From Trichoplax adhaerens (lineage: Eukaryota; Placozoa; Uniplacotomia; Trichoplacea; Trichoplacidae), in the NCBI RefSeq assembly GCF_000150275.1, contig NW_002060945.1:4888123-4952122 (forward strand): DNA of 64,000 bases, given 5' to 3'. Of this stretch, positions 1 to 13,097 are shown in pieces (position 1 is the first letter of the stretch; the number at the start of each line of letters is the position of its first letter). The position numbers were made by a program, and so were the translations under genes. The notes below the pieces were generated by a model. That model was not told the DNA's origin. It was given only the letters and a program-made list of their open reading frames with translations, and did no database searches.

Positions 1-247
1 TCCCGCTGTATAGCTAACTGACTCAGACTCCATTCTTCACACTAATGACCATCAAAATTTTATGATGTTCCAATTTATTTTCGTATTACTAGTGCTATAA
101 ATACAGATATCAGCAAAATAGTGTTATCATCTTACATGTAGGAATTGCAAGAACTGAAATATATTTATTTGTTAAAAAAGATAATAAATAAACGTATTTA
201 TTGGATATTAATCTATCTAATACAGTCGTAATATTACAATTATATTA
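1..247. other. 3' flank of UGT copy A
   Basis: No gene seen. A TTTATT at 197-202 reads as AATAAA on the minus strand, about 45 bases after the UGT A stop, and is a likely polyadenylation signal. The stretch at about 205-247 resembles the 3' flank of UGT copy B at about 3184-3233, so similarity between the copies runs a little way past the stop codon. Confidence 0.5.
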
Positions 248-2094
248 TTAATCCTTCTTACTTTTTGACTGTCGTCTACAACATTTACGACAAGTAAACT
301 GAAATATCTTAAAAATAATGTATATTATAGATAAAATAACAAAACAAACGTCGATTAAGTAATATTGTATAAAATTGAGATTATATTTCTCTACTCTTAA
401 ATGTTTAGCACCATTGCTAATTAATACGTAGTCGATCCAATCTGCTGCTGTCTGTAAAGGTGTTCTAGGTCGACTCTTAATTGCAATAGATAGTTCCTTC
501 ATTTTCTGACTGTACCTATACAGTATATATCATAATTATTTATAGTACTTGTTAATAAAATACTTTCAATAATTTCAACATTTATTAAATCGATATGTAA
601 TTTACAAATAAACTACGGTATTGTAATAAATGAATTCTATCATAAATGCTTACCGATCGTCTGTAACAACTGTTTTAATAGCATTTATAACTCCATCGAC
701 AGTCAAATTACCAGTATTTAATCCGACTGCTACTCCTCTTCGCAACAGTTGCTGTAAATTATCGGGTTGATCACCAAATACTGGCATACCAATAACTGGA
801 ACGCCATGATACGCAGCTTCGTACATGCTATTATGACCACAATGTGTTACGAAAGCGACAACATTGTTATGACCAAGTAAATCATTTTGAGGAAACCATT
901 TGACGATTTTAACGTTTTTACCAGTTTTTAAATCAACATTCTTACTTTTCCATAAGATCTTATAGGGTAGTTTATTGAAAGCTTCAAGCAATATAGCAAT
1001 TTTTTCGTCAGATAGACTGTCTAATATAGTACCAAATGATACCAGGACGACTTGAGGCGATTCGTTAACAAACTTTTCAAGATCACTTGGCAATGGTGAA
1101 GCTGGTCTAGGTGTTAAAGGACCTACAATTTTAACATTGGGTAAAACAGGTCGAGGATATTCCAATGCAAAATCGACCGGTAAGAGAACAAGAGACGGTG
1201 TATAATCTAAATCAGCGCCGCTTAAATGTGTACTAATATTAAATTTTCGCATTAAATTCTCTGTCATCGGATCGAACATAACTCGGTATACAATTTCTCC
1301 AATTAAATAAACTAATACATTAATACATCGCTGTAATAGATTCATTTCTGATGTAAATGTTGTGCCCATTTGAGGTGCGTACGATAAAGGGTATGGATTG
1401 CCAAGTATTCCACGAGCATATGCAAAACCTAATGTGGAATATAAAACGTTTGGTTTACCAATTGCCTGGGCGAATAAGGTATTGCAAGCAAACATCCGAT
1501 CACTGATAACAAGATCATAATCAAGGTATGCTTTCATTATCCGAGAATTGTTGAGTAGATCATTGCAGTGACCAAACTGTAGCCTTAAGATCGAGCTAAT
1601 GCCTTGTATCAACTTATTTTCTCTCAGATATTTAACTGATACCTCGTATTCGTCAAAAGGCTCTGAAACAGTGTAAATATCTACTGGCGCTTTCATATTA
1701 GGTAAAACATTAGCTTTTTCTACCACAATTTTTACCTAGTCATAGAAAATATATGAATTACGCATAGAATCAACATGAGATGGTCTAATTTTATTTACAT
1801 TTGTGTATTCCACATGATTGATGTGCAGTTGAAGATCAAAGCAATAATCTACAAGCGCTTTTGTAATAAACTAAAACACCGTACTAACGATCGCTGTAAC
1901 AGAATGAAAATAAACTACTGTACTTATTATTTTACCTCATGACCCCTTTGAATTAATTCCTCTGATAGTAAATCCATCACGAAGACATGACTTTTACCAA
2001 ACATTGGTAAAAGGATAATTTTAGCAGCATCTCCAGTTGGTGATGATAATAGGAATAGTAACGATATCGATAGCGTTGTAAATAGTCTTAGCAT
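248..2094 (-). CDS. UDP-glucuronosyltransferase-like protein, copy A
   Basis: Predicted ER membrane enzyme that transfers sugar from a UDP-sugar to small lipophilic molecules (GT1 family). Three exons, all GT-AG: 2094-1936, 1735-654, 515-248; joined they give 502 residues, normal for animal UGTs. Exon 1 has a signal peptide (about 1-23) and FGKSHVF, whose His36 aligns with the UGT catalytic His. Exon 2 carries the acceptor-binding half and the UGT signature at about 333-379 (WFPQND...THCGHNS...GDQPDN). Exon 3 has a membrane helix at about 466-486 and a basic tail ending SKSKKD, which fits a KXKXX COPI retrieval motif. The usual HGGxN reads HCGHN here. The C-terminal half is almost identical to copy B. 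Substrate cannot be told from sequence. Confidence 0.92.
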
Positions 2095-3233
2095 CTTTAC
2101 CCCCTTTACTGTTCGTAATATGCTATTATTATTCTTGCATGTATACCGTTTGTAAGCATACGAGTATTAAAAGTAAAATTGAAAACAATAGCCTTTCTAG
2201 AGTAACTCGCCGAGATGTCTTTTCACAGCAGGAGCAGAGGCCTATCAAAATTTGTTATTATTCTGCTAATACTTACTCTACTTAATTGCAATACAATTGG
2301 AGTATAATTTTAAAGGAACTTTTTTAAAGAGATCTTAAGATGCATGCACAATAATTGCACAAACGTATTTATCTGTATGACTGTACTCCATGTGTTAAAC
2401 TACCCAGAATGCATCCACACTAACTGAAGTAGTATAAACTATACTTTATGCTAATTGGTATAATCTGCATAATAAATATATGCGAATTACTGTCATAGCA
2501 AATTGCAATACGTATAGCTACAATTCGCTGGCTTCATAACTTTAAATACTGAACTTAAGTGAGCATGCCGTGAGCTAGATTGGGAAACGGGTACTGTTTG
2601 GGCGTTGCCTATTAACTGCAAATGCTGCATGTAGTGCAGTTATATCAATACCGATGCCACAGCTTCTGCAAGAGAAAGTTTTTGCTTACCAGCATCTACT
2701 ATATTTGCTATTCATATCTATTGCCTGTTTAGTAGTCCATGTCTTAGGGCTACAGCCGTGACCGTGACAATGCACAACTAGGTACCTTAAAATTAACTAA
2801 TACGCGTTTATATAAGTCCCTCGAGCACAGTTTGAACTTAACAGTGCAGTACGCATTCAATAACTCGGAGATGCCGCTGTTGTAATTAGGTATTGTTATT
2901 GTTAAGATACCCATAAAGCATCATTGCATTTATAGTCCTGTATCTGATCCTCAGATAAATTTTTATATTATTTATATCATGATAAGGTATATTAACCTAT
3001 GACTTCTTCATATAGTAGTTTTAATCATTTCCCCAATACGTGTTTGCCATTTTTCAGTTACATAACTCTGGCATTACATAATACTAAAATACAACTTAAT
3101 GATTACAAGAATCGTATCTATGCGTACTTATAACAAACATATTTAAAACTATCATAAAATCTACATATAATGTATAAATCTAGATATTAATCTATCTAAT
3201 ACAGTCACAAATTATAATATTACAATTACATTG
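2095..3233. other. intergenic spacer between UGT A and UGT B
   Basis: 1.1 kb without a recognisable coding exon. It should hold the UGT A promoter (minus-strand start at 2094) and the 3' end of UGT B. I see only AT-rich sequence with scattered stop codons in all frames. Confidence 0.5.
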
Positions 3234-5729
3234 TTAATCCTTTTTACTTTTTGACTGTCGTCTACAACATTTACGACAAATAAACTGAAATATCTTAAAA
3301 ATAATATATATTATAGATAAAATAACAAAACAAACGTCGATTAAGTAGTATTGTATAAAATTGAGATTATATTTCTCTACTCTTAAATGTTTAGCACCAT
3401 TGCTAATTAATACGTAGTCGATCCAATCTGCTGCTGTCTGTAAAGGTGTTCTAGGTCGACTCTTAATTACCACCGATAGTTCCTTCATTTTCCGACTATA
3501 TCTACATGAAGATAATGAATCATAGTTTTTAGTTTTTAACTAACAAAAATATTATTAATAAGCTAATAAAAATTTCTATTATAATTTAATCTATAAATAA
3601 TTACATAATAAATCACACTTAACAATGCTTATCATAAATGCTTACCGATCGTCTGTAACGACTGTTTTAATAGCATTTATAACTCCATCGACAGTCAAAT
3701 TACCAGTATTTAATCCGACTGCTACTCCTCTTCGTAACAGTTGCTGTAAATTATCGGGTTGATCACCAAATACTGGCATACCAATAACTGGAACGCCATG
3801 ATACGCAGCTTCGTACATGCTATTATGACCACAATGTGTTACGAAAGCGACAACATTGTTATGACCAAGTAAATCATTTTGAGGAAACCATTTGACGATT
3901 TTAACGTTTTTACCAGTTTTTAAGTCAACATTCTTACTTTTCCATAAGATCTTATAGGGTAGTTTATTGAAAGCTTCAAGCAATATAGCAATTTTTTCGT
4001 CAGATAGACCATCTAATATAGTACCAAATGATACCAGGACGACTTGAGGCGATTCGTTAACAAACTTTTCAAGATCACTTGGCAATGGTGAAGCTGGTCT
4101 AGGTGTTAAAGGACCTACAATTTTAACATTGGGTAAAACAGGTCGAGGATATTCCAATGCAAAATCGACCGGTAAGAGAACAAGAGACGGTGTATTATCT
4201 AAATCAGCGCCGCTTAAATGTGTACTAATATTAAATTTTCGCATTAAATTCTCTGTCATCGGATCGAACATAACTCGGTATACAATTTCTCCAATTAAAT
4301 AAACTAATACATTAATACATCGCTGTAACAGATTCATTTCTGGTGTGAATGTTGTGCTCATCTGGGGTACATACGATAATGGGTATGGATTACCAAGTAC
4401 TCCGCGACGGAGTCCAAAGCCTCCAGTAGAATATAGAACATTTTGTTTACCAATTGCCTGAGCGAATAACGTATTACACATAAACATCCGATCACTGATA
4501 ACAAGATCATAATCAAGGTATGCTTTCATTATCCGAGAATTGTTGAGTAATCCATTGCAGTGATCATTTTGCAATTTCAAAAATTTGTTCATGCCTTCAA
4601 TAAATTTATTTTCTCGTAGAATTTTTACAGATACCTCGTATTCGTCAAAAGGCTCTGGAATAGTGTAAATATCTACTGGGGTTTTCATGTTAGGTAAAAC
4701 ATTGGCTTTTTCCACTAAGATTTTGACCTAATTTACGAAATATATACGTATAGACGATGCGATTAGAGTCGATATAATGCACGACATGGACTTAGGGTAA
4801 ATGCGAAGCATCACATCTGATATTATCTAATTTTCTTGTCTAGTTATTAAACTGTAATATAGAAATGCATAGGCAACATGATGGCTGTTATGCGAACAAT
4901 AAGTGAATAATAGTAAACATGCCTTCGTTCATTCAAATAAGTTAACTACATAGACCCAGATCGGAAATTGTAATTCTCATAATGTCATGTTCACGATCAA
5001 TATAGTTAGTTAATACTGTAACGAATACGTTTGTGCTCATGATGGCATAAATACTACTCGTATGAGCGTCGAACGTACAGTACTGCATATTGCGTATCAC
5101 AGTATAGTACAGCAATCGTATCTATTATTATTTAGATATGTTTTCGAAAATTAATGGTTCTAACACATAAAAAGTCTTTGGATAATAGTGATACATGCTC
5201 GTGCAATTAACTTTGAATAAATAAATTAAATTTGATTACTGTTAAATAATCCGTAACGATATACGCACATAAGAATACAGTGTTACCAGCAAGTACGACC
5301 TAAATAGCGAGACAAGAAAATAACGTTCTATACGATGCATTTGATCAATGCATCCACACATCATAACTGGAATTGATCAGTTTTGCGATGATGACGATTG
5401 GATGATTGCTGATCAATATAATTTGGCTAAAAATTTAATTCCTATCATGATATCATACGATAACAATCATTCATACAAATCACAAGCAACTCAATTTAGC
5501 AAGTTAGAGCTCACCATCAAAATAGATCATTTCTGTGCTGGTACAGTACTTTACTGACTATTTACTATTTATTTACCTCATGGCCACGACGTATTAACTC
5601 CCCTGATAGGAAATCCATCACGAAAACGTGACTTTTACCAAACAATGGTACGACAACAATTTTAGCAGCATCTCCGACTGATGATGATAATAGCAGTGCT
5701 AGAGACAAGGTCACAACTAATCTCTGCAT
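3234..5729 (-). CDS. UDP-glucuronosyltransferase-like protein, copy B
   Basis: Paralogue and tandem neighbour of copy A with the same reaction, topology and exon phases. Exons 5729-5577, 4727-3646, 3501-3234 join to 500 residues. Signal peptide at about 1-21, FGKSHVF with the presumed catalytic His at 34, UGT signature with HCGHNS in exon 2, and a C-terminal membrane helix followed by the same basic SKSKKD tail. Intron 1 is 849 bp, against 200 bp in copy A. From roughly plus-strand 4329 down to 3646, exon 2 differs from copy A at only a handful of positions. Upstream of that, the acceptor-binding part is clearly diverged, so the two enzymes probably share donor chemistry but differ in acceptor preference (inference). 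Confidence 0.92.
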
Positions 5730-6434
5730 CTTTTAACCCTTTTTGCTACAGGTAACCTATTCCAAATAACAAAAACACCAAAATGACACGCGGAAAGTTT
5801 TTTAACGTTTTATTAACTACACAACAGACTAAACAGTAACTGCATAGCTGTTCAATCACTGTCTGCTATACAGTACTGTAAGTTGTTCTGTAAACATTAA
5901 TCTCAGTGCAGCCTTCATACTGGTACATAGCGTTTTGCATCCAGCATTCAGTATGATGCTGACATAGCGCGAATGCAATTCGTATGCCGGATGCCCGGAT
6001 GATTTAAAAGCGCAATAGCACACATTCATGTTCACTTGTTCAGGCATATTCGAACATGATTTGGACTATTATTTGATGCCTTTTGACTTACATCATACTG
6101 ATTAACATATCAACAGTGTTGTTATACTTTAATGTATTAATTAATGAATTAATTAATCAATTATGACCAGAGATCATTTTTTACCTCGATAACCAAAGAT
6201 TGATTGACAGATTGTTATTAGCCATGTGCCCTACTGCCCTGTACAATCTACAGTACTGTACAGTGCAGTGCAGTATCATTCAGCATGTAAACAATCAAAA
6301 CAAAGACAGCGGAATTACAGTACCCAATAGCATCGCTGCTCCTCATTTTCCGCTCAAGCAGTCAAGTACGTCGTGTTGAGTTTAGCTTTTCAGACTTGTT
6401 ACCGTAAATTGCTGATATTTTGGATAAAGATAGT
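5730..6434. other. divergent spacer between UGT B and UGT C
   Basis: This 0.7 kb lies between a minus-strand start at 5729 and a plus-strand start at 6435, so it must contain both promoters. It holds CTGTA/TACAG palindromic motifs at about 5868-5884 and 6245-6285. No coding exon was recognised. Confidence 0.5.
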
Positions 6435-8841
6435 ATGCATACTACGATGTTAAGGAGAAAATCCTTTTCTTTAATATTGCTGTTTGCCTTCCTCATGCAA
6501 AATGTTCATTCTGTAAAGATTGCTGTGATACCAATGTTTGGTAAAAGCCACGTCCATTCTATGAACCTCATAGCTGAAACTTTGATGCAGCGAGGACACG
6601 AGGTACTCTTGTCGAATTGTCGTACGCTACTTAGACCTGACGTCTCTACTGTATGTATATTCTCGAATATGAGCTAACATCATCTTCCAGTACAGTACAA
6701 GGGACATCAATTTCAGTAGTCCTGTTCAAAGTAGCAGAAGTGCATAAGTACAAGATGAACACTTGCGTTGATAGCATGACTCATAACAGTAACAGGATCA
6801 ACATGGATATCCGACTCCTACAATATTAAGTGATTTTTTTACTCCACTGTAGACCCATGGATCCATGTTGATCTCAACAATAAAGAATACCTGAAATATC
6901 CAACTCCATGTACTCTAATAATATACACGTCCAGTATGCACATCTCAATACAGCCATATAGTACTCTGGACATTTATGCATCTGCCGTAGATCTGTCCAG
7001 AAATCCAAACTGTTGTGCCCTTTTAGCTACTACCTAATAGAACAGGGTGACGTAAGATTGTCTGGCTAAGGATAGGCAAACAGTTTGGCTGGACAACTCT
7101 AAATTAATCCCAATTCCAACCGTAGACGTACGTATATCTTTAAAATTCATACAACCCATTTAGTCCCATTCAGTAGACTAACTAAATCGTTAAGGATATA
7201 GATATTATTCTAATTTGCAGTCTCGACCTAATCGTTGCTCTTCTTTCCAGGTACGTATTGCAGTTGAAAAAACGCAAACAGTTCCTGATATGAAAACTCC
7301 CGTCGATATTTACGAATCTAGGCGTCCCGCCAATTTTAGTCATGTTAAGGACAATAAGAGCATGTTTGATGCACTTAACGACTTTGCTGAAGTACTTGAA
7401 GAACATTGCCACGGGATATTGAATAATTCAAATATTATGGCTTATTATAAGACTATCGATATTTTAGTAACCGATCGAGGCTATCTTTGTAATAATTTAG
7501 TGGCAATGGCAGCCAATAAACCTCATGTAGTAATATCCCCAGGCAGTTTTAATTTACATCGCGGTTTACTTGGTAATCCATCACCCTTATCTTATATTCC
7601 TCAATTGGGTAGTGGACTTCCGTCAGCTATGAATTTTAAACATAGACTGCTTAATTGTTTATTTTATGTGATATGGAGTAGTACACATTCGATATATTTT
7701 CGTTCAACGGTTGATAAAGTAAATCGTCACTACAAGATCAATCCATCTATGAGCGCGGAAGAAACCGAATATACACCATCTCTGCTGCTTATACCAGCAG
7801 ATTTTATCTTAGAATTTCCTCGCCCAGTATTGCCGAACGTTAAAGTTATTGGACCTATAACTACCCAACGGGCTAAGCCATTGCCGAATGACCTAGAAAC
7901 ATTTCTGACAGGAAATACAAAAGTGATTTATGTATCGTTTGGCTCGATTATTGAATCTTTTAGCCAGGAAAAGATGGATATTTTAGTTAATGCTTTTAAT
8001 CAATTACCTTATAAAATCTTATGGAGAAATAAATTTAATATAAAAAATTTAGGTAAACATGTAAAAGTTCTGCCATGGCTACCGCAAAATGATATTCTCG
8101 GACATAGTAATGTAGTTGCTTTCTTATCTCACTGTGGTCATAACGGTATGTACGAAGCTGCATTTCACGGTGTGCCAATTCTCGGAATGCCAATTCAGTT
8201 TGATCAGTTTGGCAATTTACAACTGATCCTACGTGCGGATATTGGACTTGGATTAAATTTTAATAACTTGACGTCAAACGACATAATCAACGGAATACAA
8301 AATCTTCTAACTAACGAAAGGTAAATCATTAATGAAATAGTTACAGTGGCTACAGTTTTTAACATACCGTAGCAGGCGTTAACAACCAAATTATTGTAAC
8401 TACGGTATTGCTTGAAAGTCATAAATGCAGTACAAAATCTAGTAATCATGTTTGCGTACCAATTATGTCAGGATCCAGAAGTTTATCGGATCGAAGCCTT
8501 GATATACGTATAATGAAATTCTATTTTGACTAAAAGCAGTATTTTCACGTTCACATATCTAAACGGTGATCTCTTCTAACAGGTATAGAAAAAACGCCGA
8601 GTATGTATCTGCAATTCTGCAAAGTAATCCTAGAACATCAAGGGAAATAGCGGCTGACTGGATTGAATACGTTATAGCAAATAAGGGAGCTGAATATCTT
8701 CGAATTCAGGCATATAATCAAAGTTTTGTTGAGTATTATTTACTGGACGTGCTTTTAGTGTTCGTTATCGTAATGACAGTTTTGGTATATGTATTTAGGG
8801 CAGTTATTAGATTTATATATCATCGATGTTGCAAAGTATAA
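6435..8841 (+). CDS. UDP-glucuronosyltransferase-like protein, copy C
   Basis: Third member of the UGT array and the only one on the plus strand. Exons 6435-6602, 7251-8320, 8583-8841 join with phases 0 and 2 exactly as in the other copies and give 498 residues. Exon 1 encodes a signal peptide and KIAVIPMFGKSHVHS with the presumed catalytic His. Exon 2 has the UGT signature beginning WLPQNDILGHS, with SHCGHNG in the donor-binding loop. Exon 3 has a single membrane helix and a short tail HRCCKV, without the KXKXX motif seen in A and D. I chose the ATG at 6435; an alternative in-frame ATG lies at 6447. Diverged from A and B throughout, so an older duplicate. Confidence 0.9.
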
Positions 8842-9882
8842 ATTGATTGATTCAAGCAATAGATCGACTATTTGCTTACTCGATACCGTCGAGGATAATA
8901 TCAACCACTTTTACACTTTACAGTAGTCAAATTATTTTTATTTCTTATAAGAAGTAAGTAAAGTAAATTTTATACTGTGTAAGTATATAGTGACTTATTT
9001 AATATGCAAATTTTCAGTAAGTTTCACTAACGTCTTCATTTCGTGGAATTAATCATGACTAATTCTTTATAAATTGACTGAATTACTACCGTGCGTATTG
9101 ATATAAAAATTGATCAATATATAGTTTTGTGCTACGGGTTGTGTTAATTATAAGTCAAACCACTGTATGTCTGAACAAAATCTAAAACTTCTAAGTTGAC
9201 TTTACGTATTCCTGATATCGGTAACTAAATATATGTTTATTAGTCTCTACGTGCAATACGGGATATACGTTAACTTCCGTTTGTTTTTACTAATTTTTGA
9301 ATGAAAGATTAAAATAACTTTACCGTGATCTGCGATCTTTTGACTAATTGATGCAGTTAATTAATTAAGATGAAAGGGCCAGTACCTAATGTTGGCAAAC
9401 AGTAATTTCAAGATTGCGGTCTTAAATGTTATCTTGATAGACTACTTTGCCACATTAAGAGCGAGCGATTAAAATATTATACATTTACAGCAGTTATCAT
9501 TCACTGATGGAGTAGTAATTATGTATTAAACAGCTCAGTACACAATGAATCGGATTATTGCGTCATATAATCTCATGGGTTACTTTCGAGTACTTTAATT
9601 TTGTAAGCTTACTTCACTTAAGAAATTATGATGAATACGAGAACAAAAGTACTGCAATACGCATTAAAATGGTCTGTAAAGCAGGCGGTAATTGATTTTA
9701 AAATGCTGTATCCGACTTAAAAAGAGAAGAATTTTGTTCAGGCGCTGCAAATAACAGTACTAAGACTTGAAATAAAAATCTTATCATTGCTGAGTTTAAA
9801 TCCTCTTAAAGCAAATAGCCATAGACAAAGAGTGATAATGCATATTAGTTCTCTTATTATGCCATGCTACGAAAAATTATCT
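8842..9882. other. convergent 3' spacer between UGT C and UGT D
   Basis: 1.0 kb between two converging genes. Only AT-rich non-coding sequence seen; no exon with family similarity on either strand. Confidence 0.5.
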
Positions 9883-12334
9883 CTAATCTGTCTTAACCTT
9901 ACAACACCTAAAGTACATTAGTTGAACAAAACGTTTAACTATATATATGATCGTTACTACTGTTATAATCCATACTAGTAGTACGTCTAACATATAATAC
10001 TCAATAATTGTTAGATTATAACCCTCCATTCTAAGATGCTTCGCTCCTTTATTTGCAATTACATATTCTATCCAATCAACTGCTGTATCCCGTGAAGATC
10101 TTGGTTGACTTCGTAGAGCAATAGAAAGGCGGTTAGCATTTTCTCGGTATCTAAAATCAACAACCTAAACTTAGTTTTTATCCAGTGATGTAGTAAATAT
10201 TAGATGAATACAGTACGTTAAACTGTTTTGTTATAAGTGTCATATCACTCAACAAACTAGAATTAAACCCAGTAACATCATAAATAGAAATTGGACAACC
10301 TCAGGTTAGTTACTGACCTATCCTTTGTAAGTTGCATAATTCCATTAACTATATCATCTGATGTTAATCTAAGAAAATCTATCTTGACACCAAACCCAGC
10401 CTGCAAAATTTGGTTAGCATTATCGATCTGATCACCATGAATTGGCATCGCAAGGACAGGTATACCGTGATAAGCAGCTTCGTACATACTGTTATGGCCA
10501 CAATGAGAATAGAAAACAATGGTATTTTTGTGACCTAAAATATCATTTTGAGGTACCCAACCAACAATTTTAACATGTGAGCCAATGTCAGTGATGTTGG
10601 TTTTGATTTTCCATAGCACCTTATATGGTAATCGATTTACAGCATCTACTAAGATTCTCAGTTTTTCTAAGCTAAGTTCTTCAAACGTTGAACCGAATGC
10701 AATATAAACTACTTTACTATCACCATTCATAAATGCTTCCAATTCATTAGGCAATGGCATTGCTGGCGTAGCAGATAAAGAACCAATAACTTTAACATTA
10801 GGTAGAACAGGTCGAGGGTATTCAAGGACAAAATCGCTAGTAATCAACACCATTGATGGAGAATTCTCAATTTCATATAAGCTCATTGATGGAGCAATGT
10901 TGAATTCCTGATTTAACGTCGTAATAGTTGTCCTCGTTAAATAAGAGAAAAATCTGTCTCCCATAAGATAGAAAACTGTATTCAGAAATCTTTGCTTAAA
11001 TGTCATCTTGGATGAATATCCAGTTAATGCATACGGAATATATGATAACGGAAAAGGATTATTAAGTAATAAATGAGGCAAATTAAAGCCACCAGGCGAT
11101 ACAACAACATGAAGCTTTCCAATTGCAGTCGCTATTAAACTACCACAAATAAATCCACGATCAGTTACTAGGACGTCAATTGTTTTATAATAAGACATAA
11201 TAGTTGAATTATTCAGAATAGCTGCACAATATTCCTTTTGCAATCTCAAAAATATTTTTAAAGTAGTTATGATAGAAAAGCTGTTATTGACTTCCCCAAA
11301 TTTAAAAGGGTGCTGAACCTCGTAAGAATCAACAGGAAGTTTTATGGTTGGCAACATTTGTGTTCTTTCAACGGTTATCCGCACCTAAAAGTAAGAAAAT
11401 ATCAACGTACCTCAGAATTACGGAAACACTAGCCACTTAATACAAATGAGATATTTTCAATGTTATTACTGTCTCTATATTATCAATGTTAAGCTTAGGT
11501 GCAATCCCTTTAATGATTATGATTATTCCGCGTATGTTATCGCAGGAGGTAACTAAACTACATATTGCAATATCATGCAGCAAGTTGAATAGTTTCAATG
11601 AAGTAGTGTTGATGACTTAGCTTAGCTCTTGTACTTTACTGTTAGATGTTTACTATTTTAACCTCTAATACATATCCCTTAATTAGAATACACCAAACCA
11701 CACAAGAAAAGAAATGGCTATACCTTGCAATTCAAAATATCTGATGCTATGTATAAGAATTACACACATTACATCACTGGCACATCTCGTCAAACTTTTT
11801 GCTTGCGTATTTATAACGATCATATGGCATAAAGGACCATATCATTTTTTGCAGACTGCCGTTACAGTACTTGAGAATGATGTTTAAGCGTCAAATGGAT
11901 GTTCAAGTATCATGACACAATAATATTGCTTAATTAACCATTTCACTAATATTATGGTACTCAGGTACTGTGCAACGATATTTCAATATCTACAGCTGCA
12001 CTATTACGATAACAGCATGCAGTATGTATACTCGTATGTATATTAAACTATGATGTTATTATTAATAGACTAGATAATAGTGATATTAACCGCAAACAGC
12101 TATTGTATGACCTCCTCTACGTACTGTAGATATCTAGCTATTACAAGACAGATTGACAGCTACTCTTACATCATGGCCGCGCTTATGCAAAGCTTCTCCC
12201 ATTGCATTGATGACATGTACATGACTTTTTCCAAACATTGGTATTACAGCTATCTTTGCGCATTGTCCGCGAAGAGGCAAAAGGGTAATTGGCAAAGCGA
12301 TTAAAGCTATCAAAACCAGTAATCTCAATGCCAT
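9883..12334 (-). CDS. UDP-glucuronosyltransferase-like protein, copy D
   Basis: Fourth UGT. Exons 12334-12170, 11384-10318, 10150-9883 join to 499 residues with the same phases as A-C. Exon 1 gives a strongly hydrophobic signal peptide and KIAVIPMFGKSHVHV. Exon 2 carries the signature starting WVPQNDILGHK, with SHCGHNS. Exon 3 carries a membrane helix and a tail ending KVKTD (fits KXKXX). The exon 2 donor is AG followed by GTCAGT. The last exon has no ATG near its 5' end and so is easy to miss; it was placed by homology to the DWIEYV...KGAKHLR segment of the other copies. Membrane orientation and function are inferred from the family. Confidence 0.9.
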
Positions 12335-12566
12335 TGCAAGCTAATTTAGACAAAATACACATATCACTTTATAAACAATGTTAAACCCACTTTTGATTAA
12401 TTTATTCATTTATTATATATTTTAAAATATATTTCATTAATCGTTAGATGCATATTTAATAAATAAATTCCGCCTTGCGCTATGTAATCTAACCTATAAT
12501 TACAGCGTATAGATCACACTAAAACCTACCTATGTAATGTGAACGAGTCGATTCGATATATCGTGG

Positions 12567-12594
12567 ATTACTAAATTACCGGTAATTTAGTAAT
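12567..12594. repeat. perfect 28-bp palindrome
   Basis: Two 14-base arms meet at CCGG (left arm ends AAATTACC, right arm starts GGTAATTT) with no spacer. It sits about 230 bases upstream of UGT D and 500 bases upstream of SLC25A46. Confidence 0.9.
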
Positions 12595-12798
12595 TCGTAG
12601 ATAAATATTGCAAATCACGACTGATTATAATAATTAATTATACACTAATAACGATATTGGCACTACTGCTAAATTAAAATTACAGATATTCGTATATCAG
12701 TAGATATCTTTACTGGATATCATTAGGTAATGCTAATCACCACTTGTCGCCACATTTGTAACCTTAGTTAATAAATTCAGGAGTTATTAAAGTCGGGA

Positions 12799-12962
12799 TG
12801 GTACTGTACTGTACAGTACAGTACACTTAGTACAGTCATTATACTGTACTTACTGTCATGGTACTGTACAGTTATAATCTTTTCTATCTGTATGTCTGTC
12901 TGAAGATTATTCTGCATCAGTTTTAAGGTCCTGTAGTGTACAGTACAGTATAGTACTGCATA
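12799..12962. repeat. GTAC-core palindromic repeat cluster
   Basis: Dense alternation of TACAG, GTAC and CTGTA words, in two blocks (12799-12871 and 12930-12962). The sequence is nearly identical on both strands. It lies immediately upstream of SLC25A46. Confidence 0.85.
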
Positions 12963-13097
12963 TTCAATTTTATGAATTTTAATCTATGATTAAAACTTAA
13001 AAAGGGAAGTACAATTTATAATTTTATTTCCCCCGATCTATTTATTTTACGATTTCATTAATTTGTATGAAATCTAAGCCCAAGACTACAAACATCT

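Larger units (their letters stand above)
12335..13097. other. divergent spacer UGT D / SLC25A46 with palindromes
   Basis: Lies between a minus-strand start (12334) and a plus-strand start (13098). Contains a perfect 28-bp palindrome at 12567-12594 and two GTAC-core repeat clusters at 12799-12871 and 12930-12962. No coding exon seen. Confidence 0.55.
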
